From: Branchiostoma floridae
Taxonomy: Eukaryota > Chordata > Leptocardii > Amphioxiformes > Branchiostomatidae
DNA length: 64,000 nucleotides
NCBI RefSeq assembly: GCF_000003815.2
Contig: NW_023365701.1
Span: 83,782-147,781 of the forward strand
Reading direction: 5' to 3'
Positions 45,901 to 58,000 of this stretch are shown one piece after another. The number at the start of each line of letters is the position of its first letter. Position 1 is the stretch's first letter. A program made the translations under genes and the position numbers. Under the pieces are notes generated by a model. The model did no database searches, had not been told where the DNA came from, and worked only from the letters and a program-made list of their open reading frames with translations.

Positions 45901-48900
45901 AAGTCAAACTGTACAATTGGCCACTTTTACATACTGGCAAGGACCACCAGGCTAATGTGGCTACGTTTTGTTGGTCCTTTTAGATAATTTTCCCCTTTAC
46001 ACAAGGATCAAGAATATCTACAGTGATAATCTGTCTACTGTGAATATTTTCTTTAAGTCCCATCAGTCAATACCAGTGTTCTTGTCAAGTATGAGAAGTT
46101 TAAATTCAGGAATTCTCTAATTGTTTTACAGGTGCAGCATGTCTGCGAGGCCTCCTAGATACCCTACTGGAACTGCAGCATGAACTTCTGGAACAAAACC
46201 CAGAAACTTCTGCACTAACAGGAGGTGGTCCGAATGGAGAAGCAGAGTAAGTTGAGCATTTCTGAATTATAACATTTTATGTCTGTTTAGGTAGCGTTCT
46301 TTGGTTGTCAAATAGTTTTTCTGTATATGTAAATGGTTGTTAGAGAATCTACAGGTTTTGAATTTTAATCCCTAGCAGGTCCTTGGCAGTCTTTGCACCT
46401 ATTTCCTCACTAAACTCACATGAAGCTTTGGTAAGGGAAGTCCTCCCAGATAGGACATACAATGTATGTTGGTCCCGTGTTTGAGGAGAGCCAAAATTTA
46501 GGTACATTGAAGAACCCATCAAACATATGAATAGGGGTGCCAGTGTGAGTGGATAAAAAATGTACAGTCTGGTCTCCAGTTTGACATCTTGAAAAGGTGA
46601 TAGTCATCTTTTTTGTCAATATCCTTCCACAAATGTGTCAAATCTTGATTCAAATAGTATTACATTTCTACTTCTTAGTGCTTCAGATGAAGAAATCACC
46701 AGTGAAGAGAGTGACTCGGAGTCTCAAGCAAAGGAGAAAAAGCCATCAAAGAAGAGACGACATGAAGAAGTTTGTGATTACCCAGAATGTCTGCAGAAGA
46801 GACACAAACTCACCCAGAAGTTCAACCTTTCTACTATAGAGAAGTGGAGCGAGAAGACAAAGTTGGCAAGTGGCAAGTACAACAGCAAGGTAAGGTAGAG
46901 CTGAATAGTTAAATTAATGTTTTTTACTTAGCATGAAAGCTCATCTGTGTTGATAGAATACATATTGAAATTTTTCAACTGTAGTACAACACAAATTATT
47001 CTCACCTCGAATTTTCAGTCGCTCTTCCGTCGACCTTCTTCAGGAGTGACGATTCAGTTACTCTCATCACGTGACTTAGAGACACGTGATTCGAGTAACG
47101 AAGGAAGAGCGACTGAAAATTCGAGGTGAGAATAATTTGTGTTGTACTACAGTTGAAAAACTTCAATATGTTTTTTACTTGTTTGTTTGTTTGATTTCCT
47201 CTAGTGAATTCATACCTGTATGTAATGAAACCTGTACAGGTGACCACCTCCACATACATATAGACCAGATTGTATCAGGCTCCTGAGTGGTCTTCTTGGA
47301 CAGTTTTGACTATGAGTGCATTTTTTTTTTTTAGTCCTCCAACAATGTACAATCCCACAATACTGGAAAACAGAAGAAAAAAGATACCCTATAGCCTATA
47401 TCTAAGCCCTATATAGCCTGACTAAAATCACACTCCTAGCGTTACAGTTGCCACCACCTCGAAGAGGGGTTTGCTAGTATTAACCCCAGCCAGTGAGAGA
47501 TTGTGTAAACGTTGGCTACTCCATATGTACATGTGTATCAGACTAAAAAATCTGGCATCCGCACATACTTGTACATTTTGACTCTACCACTTGGTCTTAC
47601 GTCCTTTCCTTTCATTGCCGTCATCTAATCATCTGCCATGCCTTTTCTAGGCTTTCAGCTCCTTCAACAAGTCTGTGAGTGAGCAGATTGACCAGATCCT
47701 GGGGGACCAGGACAGGCTGGTGAAGAGGACTCAGCTGAAGAGGTCATCCTACAAGGTGCTGGGGAGGGGGGCAGACAAGGTCAAGGCTGAGGAACAGGTG
47801 AGTGGCGGGGAGAGTGATTTCCAAATATGGGGTGGAATGCAACATTATTGGAAAGGGGAGAGAAAAGCCTAAAGGCTTGTAAATGTACAATGTACTTTTA
47901 AGTTTAGGGATGGGTTTTTCCCTTCATTACGCAATGGTGGGATGGGGATGATTTTTATTGGTGAGAAAGGGGACAGAGAAGTAGATGGAGAAGTCCATGT
48001 AAATGTGCCTTTGAAATTAATTCAATGAAAGGTTGAGAAAGGGGATATTGGATAAAGGAATAACATTGATGAAATAGTAAGCTACATTAAGTCCAACTAT
48101 CAGATGCTATATGTACATGATTTATGTTAACAAATTGATTGTGATTCATTCTGTTTCATTTTTTGTCATGAAGGTTAAAAAAAAGATTAATTTTTCAGGA
48201 TCTCCCTGCCAAATTTGACCCACATCTGAAGGAGTATGATGAAGAGATATTTGATGATGATGATTTCTACCATCAGGTGGGTTTTTAGATTTGCTAAGAA
48301 AATATTCAAACAACTGGACACTGCAGTAAATTCTGTAAGTATGCATACCATTATGATGTCAGGAATACTCTCAGTTACTTGAATTAGACATACTGTAGCA
48401 AATCATATTTAGAATAGAAATATTGTAATGTAAAGGAGCTTTACTGGCTTTGTTCAGAAATTTTTTTTAAAAGAAAATTCTGTAATACAGTAGTATGAAT
48501 GCTTGGTATAGTTTAGTAAGCTGTTCTATGATTAGCTGAACCTCCTCCATTTTTCTCCAGTTACTGAGAGAACTGATAGAGAAAAAAACGACGACCGATG
48601 ACCCGACCGAGCTGACTAAGCAGTGGCTGGAGGTGCAGAAACTTCGCAAGAAGGTCAGGAAAAAGGTCGACACAAGGGCGTCCAAAGGAAGGAAGATAAG
48701 GTACATGTACATGCCTCTTTCATAATACATGTATCTAAGGATGCTGTAAAGAATGTGTAGCACTCATTCTCTACCTGTATTATCATCTGTTTTTCCAAAT
48801 GTAGCTTGGGCTTGTACGTAGATGTTGTGTCTATATGGCACATTGCCAGATGCCTCTGGACTGTGCTAGAACAGTATAGATTTGGAAGTTGAAAATTCTT

Positions 48901-50294
48901 CCCTTTTTTATGTGTCAGTTCTTGTGTATTTAGTCCTTTAAGTTTCACAGTCATTGTAATGATCTTTCTAGATCACTTCTTCATGAACCATTCCCTGAAG
49001 GTGGCCTTGCATGTACATGTACCGTCATAGTGTGTTAAACCCCATTGCATCCTGTACACTACATTCGTATGTGCCCAACATGCTGACAGACTTTCCAAGT
49101 TTTCTAGAATGTAACCAATGGACCATGGCTAAATTCTCTTAAAGACAAGGAAGAGTATAGCCTGGAGTCCAGTCTTGTTAGCTTTGTTCTGCTCCCGAAG
49201 GTCGCTACACGCCAACAAGACTGGCTGCCGTTAGGATTCAAACGCTTGACGATGACGATATGCGACCTACTAAAATGCGAGTAGAGACCTTCGTAAGCGG
49301 AACAAAGCTAACAAGGCTGGACTCCAGGCTAGGAAAAGTATGTCGGAGAACTTTGACATGATCATGTAAACTTTAAGGTGTTATTCATATCTGTATATTG
49401 TAATTATACATATTTGTATACTGGAATGCTGACTGTATTTTGATATGCCCCCCTCCCCCAGGTATGACGTCCACCGGAAGCTGGTGAACTTCATGGCTCC
49501 TGTACACAACATGGCCATGTCTGAGGAGGGCTGGTAGGTCAACACATGTCTGAATTTATCCGAATGAAAGCTCATCTGTGTTGGTAGATTCCATATTGAA
49601 AAAAGTTTAAACTTTGTTCCAACACTAAAAGAAACTCACCATAAATTTTCGGCCGAATACTCGTTGAACCGTGATGGTGGCAGGTTTTGCCTTTCCGCCA
49701 TTTATGATTCGCTGCTACCTGACGTCATCCGACGACTTCCGGATTAGTGCAGCGAGTCATTTCATCTGAAGAAGGTTGGAGTGTTCGGCCGAAAATTTAT
49801 GGTCAGTTTCTTTTAGTGTTGGAACAAAGTTTAAGCTTTTTTCAATATGTCTGAATTTAGGCATTACTTTTAATGGAAAGAATGAAGAAACTGTAAACTT
49901 TGAAATGTTTAAAGTATTATATATTCACAGATGAGTGCAGTGATACATGTAGCATCAACACACTTTAATTATGCATGCATTGTGCTACTACAGTTGTTAT
50001 AACCACATATCTAAACCCTGTAAAATAATCTCCCTGCCAACTTAATTTGCAGCTAATTTTCAGGTAGCCTGAATACCATCCGCTGTAACCTCTCTGTAGC
50101 CTGAAAAGATTGAACCAGCAGTTATTAGGTCCAAGCTGATTTTTAATCATCATTTTGTAAAGTCCCTTACTAACACTGGACTCCTTTGAAGGAATTGAAA
50201 GAACTGACATTCTGTGTAAATTTTTTCTTTCAGCAATGAACTTTTCAGCTCTTTGTTTGGGAAGAAAGAGAAGAGCAGCAAAACAGAAAGATGA
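42995..50294 (+). CDS. AATF: AATF/Che-1, nucleolar ribosome-biogenesis and stress factor
   Basis: Eleven exons join in phase to 541 aa (human about 560): 42995-43076, 44138-44311, 44736-45143, 45585-45722, 46132-46246, 46679-46889, 47651-47797, 48199-48276, 48561-48700, 49462-49533 and 50234-50294. The start (CAAGATGGCG) gives [11 protein letters not shown]. The N-part has VADRFEEY and [14 protein letters not shown], followed by long Asp/Glu runs (exons 2 and 3). The middle has [15 protein letters not shown], the AATF/Che-1 domain. The C-terminal TRAUB/Bfr2 part has [18 protein letters not shown] and [14 protein letters not shown], ending in [13 protein letters not shown]. The family acts in the nucleolus in 40S processing (yeast Bfr2) and, in animals, as a transcription and apoptosis regulator. 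Introns carry two hammerhead-bearing repeats, a MITE and a perfect palindrome, none touching an exon. Confidence 0.96.
43933..44029. repeat. Perfect 97-bp palindrome
   Basis: Two 48-bp arms are exact complements around a single central base (43981). The left arm starts TTCCTCATGCTTAAACATTA and the centre is TATATAATATATA-rich. It lies 110 bp upstream of AATF exon 2. Such a palindrome can extrude as a cruciform and is usually unstable or recent. Confidence 0.95.
45418..45480. repeat. Copy of the CGCGGCGCGGCAGCAG dispersed repeat
   Basis: CTTCGGCGTAACACACTAGC followed by CGCAGGCACGCGGCGCGG, homologous to 2700-2790 and to the inverted copy at 62880-62975. In an AATF intron. Confidence 0.5.
46930..47167. 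mobile_element. Penelope-like non-autonomous element with 13-bp target duplication
   Basis: ATGTTTTTTACTT flanks both sides (46917-46929 and 47168-47180) exactly. Inside, a long inverted repeat (ACAACACAAATTATTCTCAC and its complement) frames, on the minus strand, CTGAAGA, a GGTCG/CGACT stem and GAAAATTCG, a hammerhead-like core. Its first bases (ATGAAAGCTCATCTGTGTTG) are shared with 49559-49846. Confidence 0.75.
47405..47520. repeat. Second copy of the CTGACTAAAATC dispersed repeat
   Basis: Homologous to 12375-12480 at both ends, with a different middle. Lies in an AATF intron. Confidence 0.6.
49158..49331. mobile_element. MITE with TAGCCTGGAGTCCAG ends
   Basis: Inverted ends TAGCCTGGAGTCCAG.CTTG extend about 35 bp (TTAGCTTTGTTC.GCT). 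The flanks GGAAGAGTA and GGAAAAGTA form a 9-bp near-identical duplication. hAT-like; in an AATF intron. Confidence 0.85.
49559..49846. mobile_element. Penelope-like non-autonomous element with 13-bp target duplication
   Basis: ATGTCTGAATTTA flanks both sides (49546-49558 and 49847-49859) exactly. Long inverted arms (AAACTTTGTTCCAACACTAA and complement) frame, on the plus strand, CTGAAGA, a GGTT/GGCC stem and GAAAATTTATGGTC (49770-49807), a hammerhead-like core. It shares its first 30 bases with the element at 46930. Confidence 0.75.
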
Positions 50295-51281
50295 CGACAA
50301 CAGTTCATCATCAGGGAACTTGGGTTGGGAAGTGCAGTGTATGAGCGCCTCCTATTGGTGTTTACCAGTACTGCACACTACACTACATTGCAGTAGGATT
50401 CAGTTCAGAGTGGTTATATCTACAAGTGGCCAAATGTGCATGCACTATACATGAAAGCTACGTTGAAGACACATTTATGTTTTGGATTAGATAGTATATA
50501 AATCCTGAAAGCTTTGTATTTCTTGATCAATGAACATTTCCAGGTTGACTATGCTTACTGTATCAAATCAGGGTGCTTTAAAAGCCAGATTTGTGATGAT
50601 TATGAATTGTGAGATTGTAATGTGATTGGTCTGTACCTAACCTTATATGGTTATGAAAGATAATGCGCTGTGATTGGTTTATTTCTAACCAATCAAATGC
50701 CTACTCCTATAACTGTACTAAGTCTTCATATTTATTGTAGTCAAAGACAAATGCTTTGGAGTAAAAAAAAACATGTCTTGTATTCAGCCAGCAAAATCTG
50801 AATATACAAGTTATCGCTAGAATCAATCTTAATTTTGCACTTCTGTACATCAATTATCATCATCGGTTGACGTGCTTACACATGACAGGGTTATACCACC
50901 CCTCAATTGTTCTCGTCATCATCATCTACAGCAATTGTATACATAGTACACATACATGTATTTCTCTTGACCATGATATGTATGTACACTCCGAGAAAAA
51001 GATAAAATGTACTGTTTTTCAATAGGATTTGGTCCAAGTCTGATTTTTTTACAGCTAACTAGTCCTGAGTTCTATGGAATGTTTTAAAAATCTTGGTTAC
51101 ACTGACAAGGTCTCCAGTAGCACAAAAAGCTATGTTCAGCTAAACATGATATAATTGTAGTCTGGTTTTGGCTTCTTCCTATTTTGCTCCAGTGCTAATA
51201 GTCCTAAGTAGAATTATGTGTTACAGACTGGATACTTGCATAGATGTTATATCTACACACGTTAAAAACTTGGGTAGATCT
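50295..51281. other. AATF 3' region
   Basis: 3' UTR and spacer sequence, AT-rich. No second gene is seen. The first 200 bases are probably 3' UTR, but I cannot fix the cleavage site. Confidence 0.4.
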
Positions 51282-51307
51282 TACAGTTATTTGAGTGTTC
51301 TGTCACT

Positions 51308-54154
51308 TCTCACCTTCTCACCCTGACGCCTCTAGGCCTAAGGGCCTGTGAGTTGTCAGCCTCTGGACAAAGGATCTCCATTCTCCTCTTTCTGATGTCT
51401 TGTCCTTTACTTTATCAAAATCTGGTTCTTCTTTACAGGTTATCTCCTTGATCTGATCGATCCATCGTTTCCTTGGTCTGCCTGCCGGCCTCTTCTTTTT
51501 TGGTTTCCAGTTGAAAATTCTTTTGACATCTCTGTGGTCTGGCATTCTACACAAATGTCCGAACCATCTCAGCTGGTTTCTTTCAATCAGTGTCAATATA
51601 GGTTCAACAGACAACTTTTGACATATGAACTCATTTCTGATTCTGTCTAGTTTGGTGACTCCAAAGATGAGTCGGAGCACCCTCATCTCAGTGGCCTGTA
51701 CTCTGCTTTTCAGTTTTTTGGTCAGAGTCCAGATTTCGCTTCCATAAAGTAGTACTGGCCTTAAGATGGTTGTATAAATACAGGTTTTGACGTCCTTGGG
51801 TATGCTTTTCTCCTTCAGGAGAGGGTACAAAGCACATAGATTTTTCGTGAATTTTATAATCCTGTTGTTAACTTCTTCTTCGATCGAGTTATTTGAGGTC
51901 ATTTTGCTGCCTAGGTAGTTAAAAGAGGTCGTTTCTTTGAGGACATAGTTGTTTATAGAAATGTTGCGGTAACTTCCTCCTTGATTTCGACTCACTCTCA
52001 TATACTCAGTCTTCTCGTAGCTTAGTTTTAGACCAGCTGTGGTCAATTCTTGATCCCACTGGGTCATAACTCTTTGTAGCTTTCGCGTGCTATTTCCAGT
52101 TTGTGCAATATCATCTGCATACCCAAAGCGTTCAATTTCAAAGTCTTTCCGTTCTATGTTTTGTATAGTACGGTTAAAATAGATAATGAAGAGGAGTGGA
52201 GAGAGGACACTTCCTTGGCGTACGCCAGTGTTTGTTTCAAAGTAGGTAGTTCCTCCCAATACAGTACTGCACTGGTTCTCATAAGTACTTCTGATGGCTT
52301 TGAGGAGTCTGTTGCTAATGCCCGTTTCTCCTATCACTTTCCACATTTTTTCTCTCGGTATGCGATCAAACGCTTTCTCTAAGTCGAGGAAACATATGTG
52401 TTGATCAATGGAGTATTCCCAGCTCTTCTCTAAGAAAAGTCTCAGTGCTGCTATCTGGTCAACTGTTCCCCTGCCGGGTCTAAACCCACACTGGCTTTCA
52501 CTAAGCAGGCTCTCTGCCTTTTGCCTTAGTCGTCTTTCAAGGATTCTTTCATACAGTTTGCCAATGTGGCTCATGAGGGATATACCCCTGTAGTTTTTGC
52601 ACTCAAGGGGATCTCCTTTATTCTTAAAGATGGGGCAAATAACAGACTTATTCCATTCTGTCGGTACTGTGCCTGTTCTCCATGCATGGTTGAATATGTC
52701 TAGTAACAGGTTTTCCATAGTTTCTCCCCCAGCTTTTACCACCTCAATAGGAATTTCATCAGGTCCTGGGGCTTTGTTGTTGCTTGTGAGTTTTAGGGCT
52801 GACACTACTTCCTCTATTGTAATGGGATCGTCCAGTTCTTCTGTCATGGCAGGCATTTCCTCTGCCCGTTGGGAATCATGTACAACATCATTAGGCTCTT
52901 CACCAACGTTTAACAGTTCTTGGAAATACTCATTCCATCTATTTGTGATGTTACTTTGTCCTGTTATCAAGTCACCTTCTCTACCCTTTATGGTGGAGTT
53001 CTTGGGTTTGTCATTACTCCTGTTTTTATAGGCTTTTGACATACTGTATAACAGTTTTTTTGTTCCTTTGCTGTCTTTCTGTAAGTCTTTTCCTATGTTA
53101 TCCCACATTTCTTTTTGGGCTTGTCTCTTTACCCTGTTGACCCTGTTTCTCTGTTGTACGTACTTTGCCCTGCTTTCAGGTGTTCTTTCCTTCAGCCATT
53201 GTTTAAAACATTTGTTTTTCTCATCTACTTCCTCTTTAACTTCGTCAGTCCACCAACCAGTTCTTTTCTTTTTGGGGTTACCCACAACAGTCATTCCTAC
53301 TATTTCATGTTGGATGTCTTGGAGGCAGGTTTTTAAAGAGTTCCAGTGTTTGTCTACATCATCTCCATTTATGTTGTTTTTCTCGTCATGGAGTCTCTCT
53401 TCGATGTTTTCTCTAACACTTGCCAGATTTTCAATTTTGACTCTTTTCCTCACTATTTTCTTTTCAGGTTTTGGTAGATGTATTTTCATTTTTCCTCTTA
53501 TCAGTCTGTGGTCTGAGTCAAGTGATACTGATGGAAAAGCTTTCACATCTCTGATAATGGATTTCTTGTTTGTAAGTATGAAGTCTATTTGTGACTTCTG
53601 ATCATATTGGTTAATATGAGAGTTATATCTGTACCATGTGTATTGGTGGCTTTCTTGGTGATCGAAGTATGTGTTCATTACAGCGAGGCTGTTTCTGAGA
53701 CAAAAGTCAATGAGCATCTCCCCTTCCTCATTTCTCTCTCCCACTCCGAACTTGCCAATCACTCCCTCTACTACATCACTACCAACATGGCAGTTCAAGT
53801 CTCCCATGACGATAATGTCACTTTCATTTGGTAGACTGTCAAGAGTGTCCTCAAGTTGCTCAAAGAAGTGTACTTTTTCTTCTCGTGGTCTGCCTTGTTG
53901 TGGCGCATATGCCTGGACAAGTGATGTTTTATATGAGTTTATATTGAGTGTTACTACAATGATTCTGTTGCTCACATATTCTGCTTTCTCTATGTATTTG
54001 GAGAATTCTGGGTCTAGGAAGAATGCTACTCCATGTCTAGTGTCCTTTTCACTTCCAGAGTATACTAGTTCATACCCATTGTGCACAGTTTTTCTTCCGT
54101 TTCCTTTCAAGCGCGTCTCAGCAACTCCTAGCACTTTAATATTACGTTCTGCCA
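51308..54154 (-). mobile_element. 5'-truncated non-LTR retrotransposon, RTE-like
   Basis: The insertion is bounded by an exact 26-bp target duplication (51282-51307 and 54155-54180, TACAGTTATTTGAGTGTTCT then GTCACT). The element's 3' end (minus strand) is a short GGTGAGAA repeat directly after the stop codon, as in RTE-type LINEs that end in microsatellites and not poly(A). An intact duplication and an open frame point to recent insertion. The 5' end is truncated within the endonuclease. Confidence 0.92.
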
Positions 54155-54185
54155 TACAGTTATTTGAGTGTTCTGTCACTATCAT
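51318..54185 (-). CDS. Endonuclease-reverse transcriptase of a LINE (955 codons open)
   Basis: An APE-type endonuclease occupies about residues 11-235: Glu23 in VAETRLKG, GDLNCHVGS at 128-136, SDHR at 224-227. Reverse transcriptase covers about 470-740: DLEKAFD at 601-607, GVRQGSVLSP at 654-663, YADD at 689-692. A C-terminal RWFGHLCRM and GRPRKRW region follows. It nicks target DNA and copies its own RNA onto the nick. The first ten residues come from the flanking target duplication, so the apparent start codon is host DNA; the first endonuclease strand is missing, so the enzyme is probably inactive. The C-terminal motifs suggest the RTE clade, but no alignment was possible. No stop or frameshift interrupts the frame. 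Confidence 0.9.
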   Translation of the reverse strand: MIVTEHSNNCMAERNIKVLGVAETRLKGNGRKTVHNGYELVYSGSEKDTRHGVAFFLDPEFSKYIEKAEYVSNRIIVVTLNINSYKTSLVQAYAPQQGRPREEKVHFFEQLEDTLDSLPNESDIIVMGDLNCHVGSDVVEGVIGKFGVGERNEEGEMLIDFCLRNSLAVMNTYFDHQESHQYTWYRYNSHINQYDQKSQIDFILTNKKSIIRDVKAFPSVSLDSDHRLIRGKMKIHLPKPEKKIVRKRVKIENLASVRENIEERLHDEKNNINGDDVDKHWNSLKTCLQDIQHEIVGMTVVGNPKKKRTGWWTDEVKEEVDEKNKCFKQWLKERTPESRAKYVQQRNRVNRVKRQAQKEMWDNIGKDLQKDSKGTKKLLYSMSKAYKNRSNDKPKNSTIKGREGDLITGQSNITNRWNEYFQELLNVGEEPNDVVHDSQRAEEMPAMTEELDDPITIEEVVSALKLTSNNKAPGPDEIPIEVVKAGGETMENLLLDIFNHAWRTGTVPTEWNKSVICPIFKNKGDPLECKNYRGISLMSHIGKLYERILERRLRQKAESLLSESQCGFRPGRGTVDQIAALRLFLEKSWEYSIDQHICFLDLEKAFDRIPREKMWKVIGETGISNRLLKAIRSTYENQCSTVLGGTTYFETNTGVRQGSVLSPLLFIIYFNRTIQNIERKDFEIERFGYADDIAQTGNSTRKLQRVMTQWDQELTTAGLKLSYEKTEYMRVSRNQGGSYRNISINNYVLKETTSFNYLGSKMTSNNSIEEEVNNRIIKFTKNLCALYPLLKEKSIPKDVKTCIYTTILRPVLLYGSEIWTLTKKLKSRVQATEMRVLRLIFGVTKLDRIRNEFICQKLSVEPILTLIERNQLRWFGHLCRMPDHRDVKRIFNWKPKKKRPAGRPRKRWIDQIKEITCKEEPDFDKVKDKTSERGEWRSFVQRLTTHRPLGLEASG

Positions 54186-55070
54186 ACAAAACTACATAGA
54201 ACAGTCATACTGACCAAGAAAGTATCATCTTTCTCAATAATTTTTGCACACAATGATTTTAAGTGACAACAGTCTTCAGACATTGAATACTACCAAGTGC
54301 CTATTTTAAACTTTAAAAGTACATTGTAGTAAATTCATTTAATATTTCTTTAAAAATTCATAATGCACACTTTTGGTTTGGTCCTTAGATATTTAAGTTG
54401 ACTAAAAAAAACATTTTTCAAGGAATTCAAAGAAAAAAGCCAACATTCAAAGTGACATGGCCCTAAGCATACTTCAGGTCCTATTGCTTACTGTAAAATC
54501 GTAAAACTTTCACAGTGGTTTAATTCATTTTGCGCTGTGATTTCTGTACTGGAACTCAAGACATCAAGAATGTACATTTCCAACGTATGACTACTGTATT
54601 GGCATTCTGTCAAAAGAAAATTTCGATACAGCAGAGACATCCATAAGGCCTCCTTCAGTCAATATTGTCCATGGTAAAATCCAAAATGACATAATTATAA
54701 GCCCTACTGGCTATGGCTGGATAGTCCTACCATAGAATAACACTGCTGCAAAAGTAAACAAATTTACAGTATTCTAGTGTCTAACTCTGAGATCAGGTCC
54801 AAGCTGTCTTAATCTTAATGCAAACTTTTTCAAAAGCAAATTTAAATACAGCAGAAACATTCGTTAAGGCTTCCTTTGATCAACATTGACCACAGTAAGA
54901 TCGTTATATCAGCCCTATTGCTTCAGCTATGGCTGGATAGTCCTATCATGAAATAAAACCACTGAAAAATTGTACAGCATTCTAGTTTCTAACTCAGCTT
55001 TCTTAACCCTTGAAGATGCACTAGGCTGCTTTCTAGAACTACACAAATTGTACAGTGTCTAACTGTAAAA
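54186..55070. other. Spacer and probable 3' UTR of the ANKAR-type gene
   Basis: AT-rich, no coding exon. It contains two related blocks (around 54610-54660 and 54835-54900) sharing CAGCAGA.ACAT and GCCT.CTT motifs, and a duplicated tail of the last exon (TTCTTAACCCTTGAAGATGC at 54999-55035 and again at 55085-55120). A CTGTAAAA fragment of the MITE family may lie at 54492. Confidence 0.4.
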
Positions 55071-58000
55071 TCACGTCCAAGCTTTTTTAACCCTTGAAGA
55101 TGCTCTAGGCTGCTTTCTAGAACTCCGACCGCCATTTTCCTCCTCCTTGTGTGTAAGAGTTGCCATGCTCTTAGACACAGAGATCATTGCTGACTTCTCG
55201 CGGCGCCTCCTGTCCCTTGTGTTGATGATTGCAGGCGCAGACACAGTCCTGGGGCCGGGCTTGTCTCGCACTTTGGTGGTGGATGTCAGGCCGATGGCTG
55301 TGTAGGGTCGCGCATATCCTGAGGAAAAATATAAATCAAACAGTTTTCAAATTTGAGTGAGTTTTACAGACCAGTATAGGAATTCTACAAACTCTTACTT
55401 ATTACAGAAAAGATATAAAATGTATTTGGTTTTCATTTACAAGTTTTCTGATCCAAACTTTACACTAACAATTTCCCAGAGGATTATACTAAAGGCAAAC
55501 ATGTAATGACCAAACACAGGTAACTGTTAGGTTATATTTTTGTACTGCAACCATACTAAAGCTTTCATACAAATGTAGCTGTTACAATTACTGTTACTAT
55601 TAACAAAGTAAGTCCTTGCTTTGCATTATTTGTATAACGTACATGTATCTGTATCTGTAAAATGAATAATTTAACTGTTAATATTGTCTAGTTACCAGGG
55701 CTAGCCCTGGGCTAGCCTCCGACTAGTTGGGTAGCCCTGGCTGTATGGCTTTTTAAACAGCTAAATAAATCAAATCAAACTGTAACAGTACCTCTTGATC
55801 CTGGATACTGTATAGGAGGGCCTCCATTGATCTCCAGACTGAAAAACAATGAAACAGAAAACATTACTAAAAGGAACTAACTGTAGGGAGTATAACAACA
55901 GATAAAACTGCATACAAACATTTAGTGTACAAACATCTACTTGACAATGTGTAACTACCTCTGCATATGGACCACATACATGTAGCCATTGTGGCCACTT
56001 TTGGTGATCCTGTACATAAAAGCAGAAATACATGTACAGCCTACTGTGAAATTGAGAATCTTCTAAATACCCCATGAGTCTTACAGTACCTCTTACCACT
56101 ATAAGCGTGTGATCGGTCTTGCTATTTCTGTATTGTCTCAATCTCAAATGCTACAAATGTGACAAACAGCAAAATTAAGTCCTACTAAAGTTAAACGATT
56201 TTCAGTACTCATCTCTGTGAGGGCAGTACTGATATGCCAAAAAGCAGTTACTCATGCAACTGGATATGATTGTGGCAACGGTCAGGCATTTCAGGTAACA
56301 TCCACTATCTTTTGTAAGTGACACTGAATAAAAATGCTACAAACTCACCTCTGTGAGGGCAGCCCCACCATTTTGGCCATCCTGAACGTATCTGTGAACT
56401 CCATGCTGATGCGAGCGTCCTGACCCATATTCTCTACCAGCACATCGTACAGACCCGGGGTGTTCCGACACAGGACCAGTAGCTCGCGCCCTGCCGTTCG
56501 GTTAAAGGTCAGGTAACCAAGGGCAACGGCAGCGTAGAAACGAACCTGGAAAGGAGACGTGATGAATCTGAGTCAGGTACAGTATAAGCTGTTTTTAAAT
56601 GTTTTTATCAAAATTGCACAGTCACCCCATTTGGCGTATTTCGTGTGTGGTACAATGCAAAGTTATTCAGCTGAACCACACCGGTTTGGGATTTAAGGAT
56701 TTCGTACAATTAACAGAAGTGTGTGGAAATCCGTTGTAAATTTAACTGGCATCTGCTGTATCTGGTTTAACGGTTGTTGATTAAAATTTAAAGGCTCTGG
56801 GTTCCAATCCCAAGCAGGCCTCAATGTTGTGCATTTGGGAAAGGCTCTTCACATCAAGTCCATTTCTTCACTCAACTCTGGTCAAAATAAGTAGTACTAC
56901 CAAGCTTCAATTAGGGATGTCTTTCTAGATTAGATGTAAAGCAAAAGGTACCATTTTGACGATAGGAAAGCTACACCTTTGGCACATTTAACTTTTAAGA
57001 ATCTAAATATGTAAAAGAGTAGAGGTCCTTGTGGTGTGATACTACTGAAGATGGTCTACCAGTTATTAAACACAACTGCTTCAATCTAGCCTATGAAGCT
57101 TACAATACAGTGGAACTTGTAAGAAGAAATTGTATGTTTGTACCTGGTCGTTATGAGAAGACAGATGTTCTGTTAACAGTTCCACGGCTCCACACGTCAC
57201 CATGGCGTCTGGGATCCCTGCTCTGGTGTGGGCTAGGCTGCCCATCAGGCTCGCTGAGAATGAAAAATGGACATAATTATGTTTAACTTCAACACTTGGT
57301 AACACATCTTACTGCACTGCAGTGTATCATACTTCTGCCACAAAGATACAGCTACATTGTTTATGGCTGGATTCATTCCTTTGCAAAAAGCAGGTTATGC
57401 CTTGCAACTGATAATTCAAAACATAATACAAACCTCTAGGATCATGCAAAAATTCAGTAAAAGTATTTATCATACAGTTTGTGAAATACTATCAACATAT
57501 TTCTGCTCCCATGGCAGTCGAGTAATTAAGGGGTGCAAACATTGTAAAATTCCACCAAATAGAATATTCTTCCCAGATGTTTTGAGTTTTGGTACATGTA
57601 GCCCTGCAAGAGTAAAGTATTTGTACAGTAAGACTTTGTCTACATTTCAGACAATGTCACTGAAATTCCACTTTGTACATTATCTTTACATTAGTTGTAT
57701 TTATAATTTTGCTTTCTGCTATAAATACTGTCTTTTTAAAGACCATTAGTCACCTGCTAAAACCACCGTGTTGTCATCATCTGACTGCAGTAGCTCCACC
57801 AGCTGTGTGACCCCGCGGGCTGTCAGCATGACCTGGTCCTGATCTACAATCACTCGGGCCAGCACCACAACCTGTACACATAAACAAACACATTTTTAAA
57901 GGGCCTGCATTAGAAAGCTGTCATTTACCCCTGAAATGAAGGCAAGACATCATGGTCAGGTTGGAAGGTTACTGTATGTCCAGCAAAAGAAGAAAACACA

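Noticed and set aside
52101-54213. Plus-strand frames opposite the LINE (up to 180 codons)
   Set aside because: Antisense shadows of the endonuclease-RT frame, with no domain of their own.
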